Positions 1 through 8,383 of a DNA stretch of 64,000 nucleotides are shown here, piece after piece (position 1 is the first letter of the stretch; each line of letters starts with the position of its first letter). A program made the translations under genes and the position numbers. The DNA lies in NCBI RefSeq assembly GCF_024347655.1, contig NZ_AP025514.1, positions 806,001-870,000 of the forward strand, written 5' to 3'. Source of the DNA: Vibrio toranzoniae (GTDB lineage: Bacteria > Pseudomonadota > Gammaproteobacteria > Enterobacterales > Vibrionaceae). The notes under the pieces are model-generated. The model ran no database searches. It was not told the origin of the DNA and saw only the letters and a program-made list of their open reading frames with translations.

Positions 1-240
1 TTGGCTTTCTGAGTCTAATATCGGAACTTCGCCAGAAAACTTACGGTTCCAAATCAGAGATTGCCTTTCATAGTCACGAAAGCCACTGGCAATCTCCATT
101 TTAAAACCTGCGAGCTGAGCAGCTTCAATCAAATGGTCCAGGTCACCTTTTACCTCACTGTGAACCAAGAAGGTCTTGGTGCCGATCAGGCTAGATTCCA
201 GATGAGAATCTGATTGTCCGGTAAGCTGCTCTGGTGTCAT
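1..240 (-). CDS. M15 family metallopeptidase (VanY/D,D-carboxypeptidase type), 3' part outside window
   Basis: Only the N-terminal 80 codons are present; the frame stays open to base 1. The start at 240 is an ATG. The fragment carries a stretch around residues 53-68 (SGFRDYERQ...W) that resembles the conserved SxxR...Q block of VanY-like M15B peptidases, which trim D-Ala-D-Ala ends of peptidoglycan peptides. The zinc ligands would lie beyond the window edge and cannot be checked. There is no obvious signal peptide. It follows dapE on the same strand with a 45-base gap, so the two are probably co-transcribed, a pairing I recall from other vibrios. The family call is fairly good; activity is unproven. 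Confidence 0.7.
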   Translation of the reverse strand, partial: MTPEQLTGQSDSHLESSLIGTKTFLVHSEVKGDLDHLIEAAQLAGFKMEIASGFRDYERQSLIWNRKFSGEVPILDSESQ

Positions 241-285
241 AACGTGCCTCTCAATAATTAGATGCTATGAATCGCTGATGAAAGA

Positions 286-1422
286 CTATTTAGCGAACAG
301 GTTCACTAATGTTCTTTCGTACATGTCGGTTAGTTTCTCTAAATCAGCCACTTTCACACATTCGTTAACCTTGTGAATCGTTGCATTCACTGGCCCTAGC
401 TCTACCACTTGTCCGCCCATGCGCGCAATAAAGCGCCCATCAGACGTACCACCAGTCGTTAGAAGAGCTGGTTTCACATCATTGACGTGACCCACAGCAT
501 CGACAATAGCATCAAGCAATGAACCTGCGTCTGTTAAGAACGGGTCGCCATTGAATGTCCATTTTAGGTCGTATTCGAAATCATACTTGTCGAGTGTTGT
601 TGTGATTCGTTCAACGATGATGTCGTTGCTTAACTCGGTACTAAAACGCAGGTTAAACTGAACATTAAACTCACCAGGAATCACGTTTGACGCGCCAGTA
701 CCCGCACTTACATTTGGAATTTGGAAACTGGTTGGCGGGAAGTAATCATTACCTTTGTCCCACTCAGTTGTTGCCAACTCATTGATAGCAAGCAGAGAGC
801 TGTGTACAGGGTTGTTTGCTAAGTGAGGGTAGGCTACATGACCTTGTGTACCTTTAATCGTTAGATCGCCTGTGATAGAGCCACGACGGCCATTCTTCAC
901 AACATCGCCTACGAACTCAGTGCTTGATGGTTCACCCACAATACACATGTCTATGTTCTCACCACGAGCCATCAGAGTTTCAACAACACGTACGGTACCA
1001 TTGATGAACGGACCTTCTTCATCTGAAGTGATCAGGAACCCGATTGAACCTGTGTGATCTGGGTGCTTGGCAATGAACTGCTCTACTGCAACAATCATTG
1101 AAGCTAGCGAGCCTTTCATGTCCGCTGCGCCGCGACCGTGTAGGAAACCGTCTACGATAGTCGGTTCGAATGGCTTAGTGCTCCACTGTTCAATTGGGCC
1201 AGCAGGAACCACATCAGTGTGGCCAGCAAAGGCAAACAGAGGCGCTTCGGTACCACGGCGAGCCCAGAAGTTCGTCGTATCTTCAAATACCATCACTTCG
1301 ATTTCAAAACCGAGCGCTTTTAAGCGATTCATCATCAGCTCTTGGCAGCCTGCATCTTCAGGGGTTACCGATTGACGGCTAATGAGGTCTTTTGCCAGAG
1401 CCAAAGTTGGGCTATCTGTCAT
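286..1422 (-). CDS. dapE: succinyl-diaminopimelate desuccinylase
   Basis: DapE hydrolyses N-succinyl-L,L-diaminopimelate to L,L-diaminopimelate and succinate in the cytoplasm. This is a step of the lysine and peptidoglycan precursor pathway. The 378-residue protein matches the usual length (E. coli 375). Dinuclear zinc M20 motifs are visible: the [11 protein letters not shown] block near residue 67, [10 protein letters not shown] near 96, the SDEEGP catalytic glutamate region near 133, and [10 protein letters not shown] near 322. The ATG start is followed directly by a typical DapE N-terminus. The downstream M15 peptidase fragment may be in the same transcript. The ArsC-like gene upstream is on the same strand with a 119-base gap. 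Confidence 0.97.
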   Translation of the reverse strand: MTDSPTLALAKDLISRQSVTPEDAGCQELMMNRLKALGFEIEVMVFEDTTNFWARRGTEAPLFAFAGHTDVVPAGPIEQWSTKPFEPTIVDGFLHGRGAADMKGSLASMIVAVEQFIAKHPDHTGSIGFLITSDEEGPFINGTVRVVETLMARGENIDMCIVGEPSSTEFVGDVVKNGRRGSITGDLTIKGTQGHVAYPHLANNPVHSSLLAINELATTEWDKGNDYFPPTSFQIPNVSAGTGASNVIPGEFNVQFNLRFSTELSNDIIVERITTTLDKYDFEYDLKWTFNGDPFLTDAGSLLDAIVDAVGHVNDVKPALLTTGGTSDGRFIARMGGQVVELGPVNATIHKVNECVKVADLEKLTDMYERTLVNLFAK

Positions 1423-1541
1423 CCTTGAATTCCTTGTTTAAATAAAACGTCTAGTCATTAATTTCAGGCGTGAACAGGGGAAGTTCAACGCTTTGTTATC
1501 TGTTCTAATAATTGCTTATTACGCTAATTGCTAATTGCTAA

Positions 1542-1889
1542 TTACGCAAAAATAGCAGCGTATTGGTCAGCTTTGAAGCCAATATGAAGCTTGCCATCGA
1601 CTTTTAAGATCGGGCGCTTAATCATTGCTGGTTGTTCAACAAGCAGAGTGACGGCTTTTTCTTCCGTTAATGTGTCTTTTTGCTCTTGAGAAAGTTGGCG
1701 ATAAGTCGTACCACGTTTGTTTAGCACAAGCTCCCAACCAAGCTCTGAACAGAAGTTTGTTACTAACTCTTCGGTGATGCCTTGTTTGCGATAATCGTGA
1801 AATTCGAACTCGATACCTTCAGCTTCAAGCCATTTCTTTGCTTTTTTGATGGTGTCGCAATTTGGGATACCAAACATAGTGATAGTCAT
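1542..1889 (-). CDS. ArsC/Spx/YffB-family thioredoxin-fold reductase-like protein
   Basis: A 115-residue protein of the ArsC/YffB family (thioredoxin fold). The N-terminus reads MFGIPNCDTIKKAKKWL, with the single active-site-position cysteine near residue 10, then a region rich in charged residues and the family's RPIL motif near residue 91. YffB proteins have been linked to glutathione-dependent thiol chemistry, but the true substrate is not established and arsenate reduction should not be assumed. It lies just upstream of dapE on the same strand, a neighbour pair (yffB-dapE) shared with E. coli. This supports a conserved operon rather than a resistance gene. Confidence 0.85.
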   Translation of the reverse strand: MTITMFGIPNCDTIKKAKKWLEAEGIEFEFHDYRKQGITEELVTNFCSELGWELVLNKRGTTYRQLSQEQKDTLTEEKAVTLLVEQPAMIKRPILKVDGKLHIGFKADQYAAIFA

Positions 1890-2094
1890 TATTCTTCCTT
1901 TGGGTGATTTTATTTCATTGTTATGAATTGAATCCTATCAGGAAGCGACAACTCAGACAAAATAGAGTGATGAATATTTCACAGAGTGAAAAAAAGCGGT
2001 AAGAAAATGTCACTATTGGAGACTTATTGATCAGCCTCAACATGTTGTCAGCAAAAAAAGAAATAATTGAGTTGCACATATATAGGAGGTGTCA

Positions 2095-2382
2095 ATGGAG
2101 TTGAGTCCTGTTTTTGCAAGGCGGCTATATTTAGCATTGTTAGTGGAAAGCCTTGATAGGCCAAATGTGCCTAAACTCATCGAAAAAACGGGGTGGCCTC
2201 GTCGTACGATTCAAGATGTACTCAAGGCGTTACCGGGGATCGGTATCGAACTTATGTTTGTTCAAGATGGGCGACGTCATAATGATGGCTATTACCAGTT
2301 ATCCGACTGGGGACCATTTGATAGTCAGTGGGTTCTAGAGCGTAAAGGCGATATAGAAATAAGCCTTGGATTTAGTGCATAA
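2095..2382 (+). CDS. small winged-helix/HTH protein, start revised to ATG 2095
   Basis: A 95-residue protein with an N-terminal helix-turn-helix-like segment: residues about 5-50 include a helix pair with RRTIQDVLKALP as the probable recognition helix. It ends in a short beta-rich tail with WG and W residues typical of a wing. I recognise it as a conserved Vibrio 'winged helix-turn-helix' hypothetical but not its targets. A GTG at 2089 is also in frame, but the Shine-Dalgarno AGGAGGT (2084-2090) overlaps it and sits four bases before ATG 2095, so 2095 is chosen. The gene is monocistronic, ending in a hairpin that begins at its stop codon. Confidence 0.75.
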   Translation: MELSPVFARRLYLALLVESLDRPNVPKLIEKTGWPRRTIQDVLKALPGIGIELMFVQDGRRHNDGYYQLSDWGPFDSQWVLERKGDIEISLGFSA

Positions 2383-2405
2383 GCCAGCGAAAGCTGGCTT
2401 TTTTA
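2381..2405 (+). terminator. Rho-independent terminator after the winged-helix gene
   Basis: An 8-bp perfect stem (AAGCCAGC / GCTGGCTT) with a GAAA tetraloop is followed by a T run. It starts inside the stop codon region of the upstream gene. Confidence 0.85.
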
Positions 2406-2785
2406 TTGGGTGGAACGTCGAGGTAGGATGATACTTTGTAGGTTTACCTTAGCAACAACGATAGGCCTCATAAGCGGTCCGTATTTGTAGCTAGAAATAT
2501 TGATAAATAATCGAATAGGTGTACCAGTAAGGCACGGTTATTCACCTTCAAATGGAAACCACTTGAGAGGTTATTACCTGTCTATTCTAGTGTATCGCAT
2601 GCGCGATAGGTGCAAGTCTTGGCGATTCGACGTGCAGAGAGCCATGAATATGGTAGACACGACAAAGGTTTTGAATAGTTGAATATGCATTAGCTTTACA
2701 AATTATCTCGAACAAAGTGTAAGAAAAAGATGAATCCTATCTATTATATAACGAGCACTACATTTTTTTTACAAGGTAAATAAGA
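2406..2785. other. 380-base intergenic leader before the RimK-like gene
   Basis: No convincing gene is present. A TTG-started frame at about 2500-2682 has no ribosome binding site or family resemblance and is rejected. The last 80 bases are AT-rich and presumably carry the promoter and leader of the RimK-like operon. I see no clear operator or riboswitch fold. Confidence 0.5.
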
Positions 2786-3691
2786 ATGAAAATCGCCATC
2801 TTATCGAGAAATTCAAAATTATACTCAACCACTCGCTTAGTGGAGGCAGGGGTTGAACGAGGACATGAAGTTGATGTGATTGATACGCTGCATTGTTATA
2901 TGGATATTACGAGTAGTCGACCTACGGTTCGTTATAAAGGCAATGAGCTCCCTCTTTACGACGCTGTGATACCACGTATTGGTTCCTCTATTACTTTTTA
3001 CGGTACGGCAGTTGCGAGACAATTCGAAATGATGGGAACTTTTAACGTCAATGAGTCTGTAGCGATCAGCCGATCCCGAGATAAGCTACGTTCTTTGCAG
3101 CTTCTTTCTCGCAAAGGTATTGGTCTACCAAGAACAGGTTTCGCAAGTAAACCTGACAACATTAAAGATTTAATCAAGAATGTAGGGGGAGCTCCTCTCG
3201 TTATTAAGTTGTTAGAAGGTACGCAAGGTATTGGTGTGGTTTTGGCTGACACTTCGAAAGCTGCAGAGAGCATCATTGAAGCTTTCATGGGGCTTCAAGC
3301 GAACATATTGGTTCAAGAATACATAAAAGAATCAGGGGGAGCAGACATTCGTTGCCTTGTTATTGGAGGTCGAGTTGTTGCGGCTATGAAGCGACAAGCG
3401 GCAGATGGAGAGTTCCGTTCTAATTTACATCGTGGAGGTTCAGCTGAAATTATTCGTTTAACTAAAGAAGAAAGAGAAACCGCCGTAAGTGCTGCAAAAA
3501 TCATGGGATTAAACTTCTGTGGGGTAGATTTACTTCGAGCCAACAGTGGGCCAATGGTGATGGAAGTGAACTCCTCCCCAGGCCTTGAAGGTATAGAGAT
3601 GGCCACTAACTTAGATATTGCTGGTAAGGTTTATGATTTTATTGAGAAAAATGCAAAGTTACACGCAAATAAAACGCGCGGTAAGGGTTAA
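2786..3691 (+). CDS. rimK: RimK-type ATP-grasp alpha-L-glutamate ligase
   Basis: A 301-residue ATP-grasp ligase, nearly the length of E. coli RimK (300), which adds glutamate to the C-terminus of ribosomal protein S6. The N-terminus [18 protein letters not shown] is characteristic. Further motifs are [17 protein letters not shown] near residue 93, the glycine-rich loop EGTQGIGV near 144, the nucleotide-binding [19 protein letters not shown] segment (about 176-194), and the metal-binding end [14 protein letters not shown] near 260. The ATG start is preceded by AAGG. It lies five bases before an AstE-like hydrolase, so the two are one operon. The substrate may be S6, but paralogues act on other proteins or small peptides; this is inference. 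Confidence 0.88.
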   Translation: MKIAILSRNSKLYSTTRLVEAGVERGHEVDVIDTLHCYMDITSSRPTVRYKGNELPLYDAVIPRIGSSITFYGTAVARQFEMMGTFNVNESVAISRSRDKLRSLQLLSRKGIGLPRTGFASKPDNIKDLIKNVGGAPLVIKLLEGTQGIGVVLADTSKAAESIIEAFMGLQANILVQEYIKESGGADIRCLVIGGRVVAAMKRQAADGEFRSNLHRGGSAEIIRLTKEERETAVSAAKIMGLNFCGVDLLRANSGPMVMEVNSSPGLEGIEMATNLDIAGKVYDFIEKNAKLHANKTRGKG

Positions 3692-3696
3692 CGACT

Positions 3697-4728
3697 ATGT
3701 CAGCTTTGTGTATTGGTACTTACAGTGTACTGCCTGGCCAACGAATGAAAATAGCGCTTCCTGTCGCTAAGTTATATACAGATGGAGAGGTTTCTCTGCC
3801 TGTTTACATTATGAGAGCGAAGCTAGATGGGCCTACAATATTTATTAGTGCCGCGGTGCATGGCGATGAACTGAATGGTATCGAAATTGTTCACAGAATC
3901 ATCAACATGAAACGTTTTAAAGTACTTCGCGGGTCAATTATCTTTGCTCCTATGGTAAACGTTCATGGCGTTATACATCAAAGTCGATATTTGCCAGACC
4001 GCCGAGACTTAAATCGCAGTTTTCCTGGATCTCCTAAAGGCTCTCTGGCGGCGAGAGTCGCTAACATTTTTAGAACCGAAATTATCGAAAAGTGCCAGTA
4101 CGGAATTGATTTGCATACGGGAGCGATTCATCGAACCAACTTGCCTCAAATTCGGGCTAATGTGGAGGATGAGGCAACCGCAGAACTGGCCAAGGCTTTT
4201 GGCGCACCTTTGGTACTGCATTCGAAAGAGATTGATGGATCATTGCGTGATTGTGCAGCGAGCTCTAATACGAAAGTACTTGTGTACGAGGGAGGTGAGG
4301 CGCTGCGTTTTGATGAGGCATCCATTCGAATGGGCACGAGAGGAGTCATACGTGTCTTGCGTCATCTTAATATGATTAGTAAAGGCCGCCGCCCGAGACG
4401 GGACGCGCCTGAACCTGTGATCGCCCGCGGTAGTCAATGGGTGCGAGGAAGCGCCAGCGGTATTGTCAAACATAAGTATCACCTGGGAGATTATGTAAAG
4501 AAAGGTGATCAACTGGCCACCATTAGTAGTGCTTATGGAGAAGAGTTGGCTGTGATTATAGCACCTCGTACCGGTGTCATTATCGGGAAGCAAAACATTC
4601 CTTTGATTCAGGAGGGCGAAGCTATGTACCACATCGCTTATTTTGATGAAGATGAAGAAATGATAGCCCAGCAGATGGATAAGCTATCTGAGGATGTGGC
4701 CTCGAGAGAAATTAAAGATGACTTGTGA
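3697..4728 (+). CDS. succinylglutamate desuccinylase/aspartoacylase-family zinc hydrolase
   Basis: A 343-residue cytosolic member of the M14-like AstE/AspA family, which cleaves amide bonds in N-acyl amino acids. The zinc ligands are visible as HGDE (His55, Glu58) and His140 in GIDLHTG. The substrate-binding arginine region is in PDRRDLNRSFPG (about residues 100-111). The C-terminal third (about 250-315: GSASGIVKHKYHLGDYVKKG onward) looks like the biotinyl/lipoyl-like beta-sandwich found in this subfamily. The gene starts five bases after the RimK-like ligase, so ligase and hydrolase are made together. An amino-acid-adding enzyme paired with an amide hydrolase suggests attachment and removal of the same group; that is inference. 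Confidence 0.85.
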   Translation: MSALCIGTYSVLPGQRMKIALPVAKLYTDGEVSLPVYIMRAKLDGPTIFISAAVHGDELNGIEIVHRIINMKRFKVLRGSIIFAPMVNVHGVIHQSRYLPDRRDLNRSFPGSPKGSLAARVANIFRTEIIEKCQYGIDLHTGAIHRTNLPQIRANVEDEATAELAKAFGAPLVLHSKEIDGSLRDCAASSNTKVLVYEGGEALRFDEASIRMGTRGVIRVLRHLNMISKGRRPRRDAPEPVIARGSQWVRGSASGIVKHKYHLGDYVKKGDQLATISSAYGEELAVIIAPRTGVIIGKQNIPLIQEGEAMYHIAYFDEDEEMIAQQMDKLSEDVASREIKDDL

Positions 4729-4943
4729 TGGTGGTTGACGATAAAAGTTAATGGCAGTTGGGTGTTCTGCGGTCCAAGTTTGTAGGGAGTTACTGATATT
4801 CACTTTGGCGGTGCCATCAAAATAATACGCGAATCAAATAAGCGGGCATTACGAGAGCCAATGATAGATATAAAAATGAGAGTTATTTGGTCGACTTCCC
4901 AACTCTGTTCAAACCAGAAGTTGTTTGAGGTCTTCATAGCTAG

Positions 4944-4988
4944 CTTCAATACAATTAACGCCGAGAGGTTAACTGTATTGAAGTTTTT
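4944..4988 (+). terminator. long AT-rich hairpin plus T5, likely terminator of the rimK operon
   Basis: Arms 4944-4959 and 4968-4983 pair at 15 of 16 positions around an 8-base loop and are followed by five T residues. The orientation fits termination of plus-strand transcription about 215 bases after the hydrolase stop codon. That leaves an unusually long 3' untranslated region. Confidence 0.65.
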
Positions 4989-4995
4989 GGTGTGT

Positions 4996-5874
4996 TTACT
5001 TACTAACCAGTAGTAGGTCACAAGGTGGGTTTGCTAATAGCACATCTACGGTACTTCCTGACCAGTAACGAGACAGAGCCGTCCGCTTGCAAGCTCCTAG
5101 CACTAGAATTGACGCTCCCATTGATTTAACAATGTCTGGCAGACCTTCTTCTGGGTTCGCTTTTATTAATCGAAGTGGTAGGTGATTAAATTTGTTAGTC
5201 TCAAGAAAAGCGGTCATCGATTGTTTTTGGTGTTTCAGAATGTCCTTAGAGTATCGATATAAGTATGGGGCAACGTACTGACAGTAAACGAGTGACATAT
5301 TGGCTTTTAATCGTTTACTTAGCTCTAAGCTTCGAACAATAATTTCCTTATCTATTTCTGCGTTTTTATCGCTACGGTGAAGCGGATCGATGGCGGAAGC
5401 CATTTTCAGTGGTTGTGGCCATTTTATATCTGTGAGTAATAATATATCGCGGCCTTGACGAGATAACTCCCTAAGCAGTTGGAGTGCAACAATTCCTTTA
5501 GAATAATCAATAAGAAAGAAACCAGTGTTATTCTGATGTTCTTTAGTCAATTCATGTTCCCAACTATTACCCGCTAGTAAGTTAAAGTTAACTTCTATCA
5601 TAGGTAGTTCTAGTTCAGAGTGAATCTCTTCTATTGTTTCTAATATTGAACGACACCATTGCATGAAAAAGTCATTGTATCGGGCGCCGCTTTCTTTGGG
5701 GGTTATTAAGTATTCTAAGAAAGTGTGCTCTTCACTACGACGATAATCTTCTGCGTATATGTTTAAGGATTGAGTAGAGGCATGTGCAAAATGAATCGCC
5801 TTCAGCAAAACTCGTCTAGATGGTTTAGCGCAAACTTTAGTTAGTAGATTGGTTGAACCCATTTTCATTTCCAT
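4996..5874 (-). CDS. universal stress protein, tandem-domain (UspE-like) type
   Basis: A 292-residue protein, about twice the size of one Usp domain. The C-terminal half ends in a recognisable UspA nucleotide-loop segment, ASILVLGACKRTALSRYW followed by SGSTVDVLLANPPCDLLLV. The canonical G-x2-G-x9-G(S/T) loop is modified because its second glycine position is Lys. The N-terminal half is more diverged but has the AIHFAHAS strand-helix pattern. Usp proteins act in the cytoplasm in stress survival, often binding ATP. ATG 5874 is the longest start; ATG 5862 is better spaced from a GGA and may be the real one. It converges on the RimK/AstE-like operon. Confidence 0.78.
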   Translation of the reverse strand: MEMKMGSTNLLTKVCAKPSRRVLLKAIHFAHASTQSLNIYAEDYRRSEEHTFLEYLITPKESGARYNDFFMQWCRSILETIEEIHSELELPMIEVNFNLLAGNSWEHELTKEHQNNTGFFLIDYSKGIVALQLLRELSRQGRDILLLTDIKWPQPLKMASAIDPLHRSDKNAEIDKEIIVRSLELSKRLKANMSLVYCQYVAPYLYRYSKDILKHQKQSMTAFLETNKFNHLPLRLIKANPEEGLPDIVKSMGASILVLGACKRTALSRYWSGSTVDVLLANPPCDLLLVSK

Positions 5875-6012
5875 TTGAAATAAGGAGTTCCAATAACTCC
5901 ATGTATATTATTGATTCAAGCTGTTAAATTGATTTAGTCAAGGTTTGGGTGCTTTCTTTTGGGCGTCGTAAAATCAATGTATACCGAGATATCGATTCAC
6001 TAATCTATTTGC

Positions 6013-6345
6013 TTACTGACACAGATAGGCTGTGCCAAGCATAGTGACGGAAGTACTAAAGTCTTGGGGAAGGGTAAATATGACGGTGTCTGCGCCTAAC
6101 TCAATAGCATTGGACTTGAGCTCATTCATCGCGCCTTGAATCAGAGTGTCATTTTGGAAGAATAGATAGCTATACCAATGTCCTTCGCTGCCGGTGACTT
6201 CCCCTTTGTACTCGCACTGGTTGATATCAATCAGTCCGTGGTAATCCATTTGTACTTTGTCCGCTTTACTATGAGGCGCTGATGTGGGGGTTGTACACCC
6301 AAGTAACATGCCACTCATAGCCAAAGCGACTAATTCCTTTTTCAT
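6013..6345 (-). CDS. DUF4156 domain lipoprotein
   Basis: A 110-residue exported lipoprotein. The signal MKKELVALAMSGMLLGC ends in a clear lipobox (LLGC) with the lipidated Cys at residue 17. The rest has the DUF4156 pattern: paired cysteines (Cys in NQCEYKG and the penultimate residue) and the AMNELKSNAIELGADTV segment near residues 75-91. The function of the family is unknown; it resembles small envelope-stress lipoproteins. The gene starts 12 bases after the DUF2956 gene on the same strand, so the two are probably co-transcribed. Confidence 0.85.
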   Translation of the reverse strand: MKKELVALAMSGMLLGCTTPTSAPHSKADKVQMDYHGLIDINQCEYKGEVTGSEGHWYSYLFFQNDTLIQGAMNELKSNAIELGADTVIFTLPQDFSTSVTMLGTAYLCQ

Positions 6346-6357
6346 CCGTTTACCCTG

Positions 6358-6702
6358 CTATTGCATCAAATAAATCGCGAAGCCTACCCAGCTTGCAATC
6401 AGTAGTAACCACGGCAGTTTATTGGCGTGATTTGATGATGTTTCAACACTTGTTTCGATCGTGTCTTCTTGGTTTTGGTTCGCTTGTTGAGTCTGTTTCT
6501 CTTTCTGTACGCGTTTCTTGGCTTTATCAGCTTGGCGGCTGCGCTCTTTTTGTTGTTTTTTATAGAGTGCGATGCCTTTTTCGATTCCTTGAGCGATCAA
6601 CTTAGTTTGTTCTTTAGTTTGAGCTGGCTTTTGAGTCGCTTTGGCTATCTTCATGGCCTCTTGTTGAGATTCAACAGACGGCGTATTAGTCTTCTTTTTC
6701 AT
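6358..6702 (-). CDS. DUF2956 family protein, C-terminal membrane anchor
   Basis: A 114-residue protein. Residues 1-85 are highly charged and Lys/Gln-rich with predicted helix or coiled coil (KKQQKERSRQADKAKKRV). The end is one hydrophobic segment (PWLLLIASWVGFAIYLM, about 97-113), so it is a tail-anchored inner-membrane protein. I recognise it as DUF2956, common in vibrios and relatives, with no known function. It precedes the DUF4156 lipoprotein by 12 bases. The upstream region to 6796 is shared with the divergent DUF2919 gene. Confidence 0.8.
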   Translation of the reverse strand: MKKKTNTPSVESQQEAMKIAKATQKPAQTKEQTKLIAQGIEKGIALYKKQQKERSRQADKAKKRVQKEKQTQQANQNQEDTIETSVETSSNHANKLPWLLLIASWVGFAIYLMQ

Positions 6703-6811
6703 ACTGAGTTCGATAATTAAAACGGATTAGCTAATAAGATAACGCAAACCTAGTTAAGTATGAATGATTTGCGTTAAAGTGTTGGTTTGAAACTAAGTGA
6801 AAGTGAGATTT

Positions 6812-7273
6812 GTGCGGTACTCCATAGAACAATACGATAAGAACGGTTTTTTGAAAGCTCCAATCTTATTATGGTTGGGGTGGTTATTTCTGGCGAAAGC
6901 TTTGGTCGTTTTCATCGTTGCCGGCGCAAGCCGAGAGTCGGGCACTGATATCCTCGAGATCATCTACCCAGATCACCAAATGTTTTATATTGGGATTGCT
7001 TTGAGCATTCCTAGCTTGTTACTCATGTGGTTATTTGGACTACGAACTCCTGATAGAAGGCGCCTCAATAAAGTGGTGTCGTGGGGGCGCTGGGTCACTA
7101 TAATGGCCATCTTGGCACAAGGTTCCCACACGATTTATTTAATCTATTTGGACAACGGATGGTTTCGTTGGTCGAATGGTATCACGTTGTTGTTGCTCTT
7201 GTGGTTAGCGCTTTATCTAACCAATAGTCATACTGCTAGAGATTGCTTTAAAGCGGTCGAGCACGAAGACTGA
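6812..7273 (+). CDS. DUF2919 (YfeZ-like) integral membrane protein
   Basis: A predicted inner-membrane protein of about 153 residues with four hydrophobic segments (around LLWLGWLFLAKALVVFIV, MFYIGIALSIPSLLLMWLF, WVTIMAILAQGSHTIYLIYL and ITLLLLLWLALYL). It matches DUF2919/YfeZ in its YDKNGFLK start region and general layout. Function is unknown. No ATG is available: GTG codons occur at 6797, 6803 and 6812. I place the start at 6812 because the purine-rich GTGAGA lies just upstream of it, but 6797 is possible. It is divergent from the DUF2956-DUF4156 pair. Confidence 0.72.
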   Translation: MRYSIEQYDKNGFLKAPILLWLGWLFLAKALVVFIVAGASRESGTDILEIIYPDHQMFYIGIALSIPSLLLMWLFGLRTPDRRRLNKVVSWGRWVTIMAILAQGSHTIYLIYLDNGWFRWSNGITLLLLLWLALYLTNSHTARDCFKAVEHED

Positions 7274-7338
7274 TTCTCATCAAAACATTTGTCCCGTTCA
7301 CAATTATACTTAGAAGCTAAAAATGAAAGGATTAATCT

Positions 7339-8262
7339 ATGCTTAACATCTCAAATGAGCAGTCTCAAATTCAAAGTGCTATTTTGCCAGAATCTGGGCC
7401 TTTCGCTCTTTACGTTCAATTAAAAGTGAATGCTAACGCTGCGAATGTATTAGCAGAAATTCAAAAGCTTCCAACTTTAATTGACGAGCTAAACCAAACT
7501 CAACCAGATGCGTACTTGACAGTATCAATTGCGTTCTCAAAGGCTTTTTGGGAGCAGTTCGAGCAAGCAGCGCCTTCTGACTTAATTGATTTTCCTGCGC
7601 TTGGTGAGGGTGATATCACGGCTCCGAGCACATTGTCTGATGTTCTGATTCACTGTCATTCAAACCGACATGATCTGCACTTTTTTATCTTACGTAAATT
7701 GTTATCTGAAGTGGCAGCGGACGTTGAAGTGGTTGATGAAACTTACGGTTACCGCTTCCTTGATTCTCGTGACATGACTGATTTCGTGGATGGCACTGAG
7801 AACCCGAAAGATGCACAACGTGCTGAAGTCGCGATTGTTCCTGAGGGTGTATTTGCTGGTGGTAGTTATGTGATGGTGCAGCGTTTTGTGCACAACCTGC
7901 CAGCTTGGAATCGATTGAATGTATCGGCACAAGAGAAAGTGATTGGTCGTACTAAGCCAGATTCAATAGAGTTAGATGATGTTCCAGCTGCATCTCACGT
8001 TGGTCGTGTGGATATCAAAGAAGAAGGCAAAGGCCTTAAAATTGTTCGTCATAGCCTGCCTTACGGTACAGCAACGGGCGACCACGGTTTACTGTTTATT
8101 GCTTACTGTAATATCCGTCATAATTTTGATGCGATGTTGGAGAGCATGTACGGCGCGACAGATGGTAAAACAGACCAACTACTTCGCTTTACTAAAGCAG
8201 TGACAGGCGCTTACTATTTTGCTCCTTCAGCAGACATGTTGAGTGCATTAACGATTAAGTAA
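7339..8262 (+). CDS. Dyp-type heme peroxidase
   Basis: A 307-residue dye-decolorizing peroxidase of the short, cytoplasmic YfeX-like (P/B) class; there is no Tat signal. The GxxDG fingerprint is DFVDGTENP (about residues 148-156) with the catalytic Asp151. The likely proximal heme ligand is His220 in AASHVGR, followed by the SLPYGT and LLFIAYC strands. These enzymes use peroxide to oxidise porphyrinogens, dyes and similar substrates; the physiological substrate is unknown. The ATG is preceded by AAAGGA. A strong terminator follows, which almost touches the flagellin promoter. Confidence 0.92.
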   Translation: MLNISNEQSQIQSAILPESGPFALYVQLKVNANAANVLAEIQKLPTLIDELNQTQPDAYLTVSIAFSKAFWEQFEQAAPSDLIDFPALGEGDITAPSTLSDVLIHCHSNRHDLHFFILRKLLSEVAADVEVVDETYGYRFLDSRDMTDFVDGTENPKDAQRAEVAIVPEGVFAGGSYVMVQRFVHNLPAWNRLNVSAQEKVIGRTKPDSIELDDVPAASHVGRVDIKEEGKGLKIVRHSLPYGTATGDHGLLFIAYCNIRHNFDAMLESMYGATDGKTDQLLRFTKAVTGAYYFAPSADMLSALTIK

Positions 8263-8283
8263 ATCGTCTTAAAGATAGTCAGC

Positions 8284-8309
8284 AAAAGGAGCCTCAGGGC
8301 TCCTTTTTT
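8284..8309 (+). terminator. terminator of the Dyp peroxidase gene
   Basis: Stem AAAGGAGCC / GGGCTCCTTT with a 3-base loop, followed by a six-T run ending at 8309. Confidence 0.88.
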
Positions 8310-8311
8310 AT

Positions 8312-8338
8312 TAAAGCTTTATATGAACTGGTCGATAT
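8312..8338 (+). promoter_or_regulatory. sigma-28 (FliA) promoter of first flagellin
   Basis: TAAA (8312-8315), a 15-base spacer and GTCGATAT (8331-8338) match the FliA consensus TAAA-N15-GCCGATAA at nearly all key positions. The expected transcript start near 8345 gives a leader of about 40 bases before ATG 8384. Confidence 0.75.
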
Positions 8339-8383
8339 AGTACCAATCGTTAGTTTTATTCATCTTTTTGTAAGTGAAGGTCT

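Noticed and set aside
2500..2682. 60-codon TTG-started frame between the winged-helix gene and rimK
   Set aside because: No ribosome binding site, no family resemblance, and composition like the surrounding non-coding DNA.
4800..5021. 73-codon minus-strand frame overlapping the end of the Usp gene
   Set aside because: It overlaps the Usp coding end and the long hairpin, and its product resembles nothing known.
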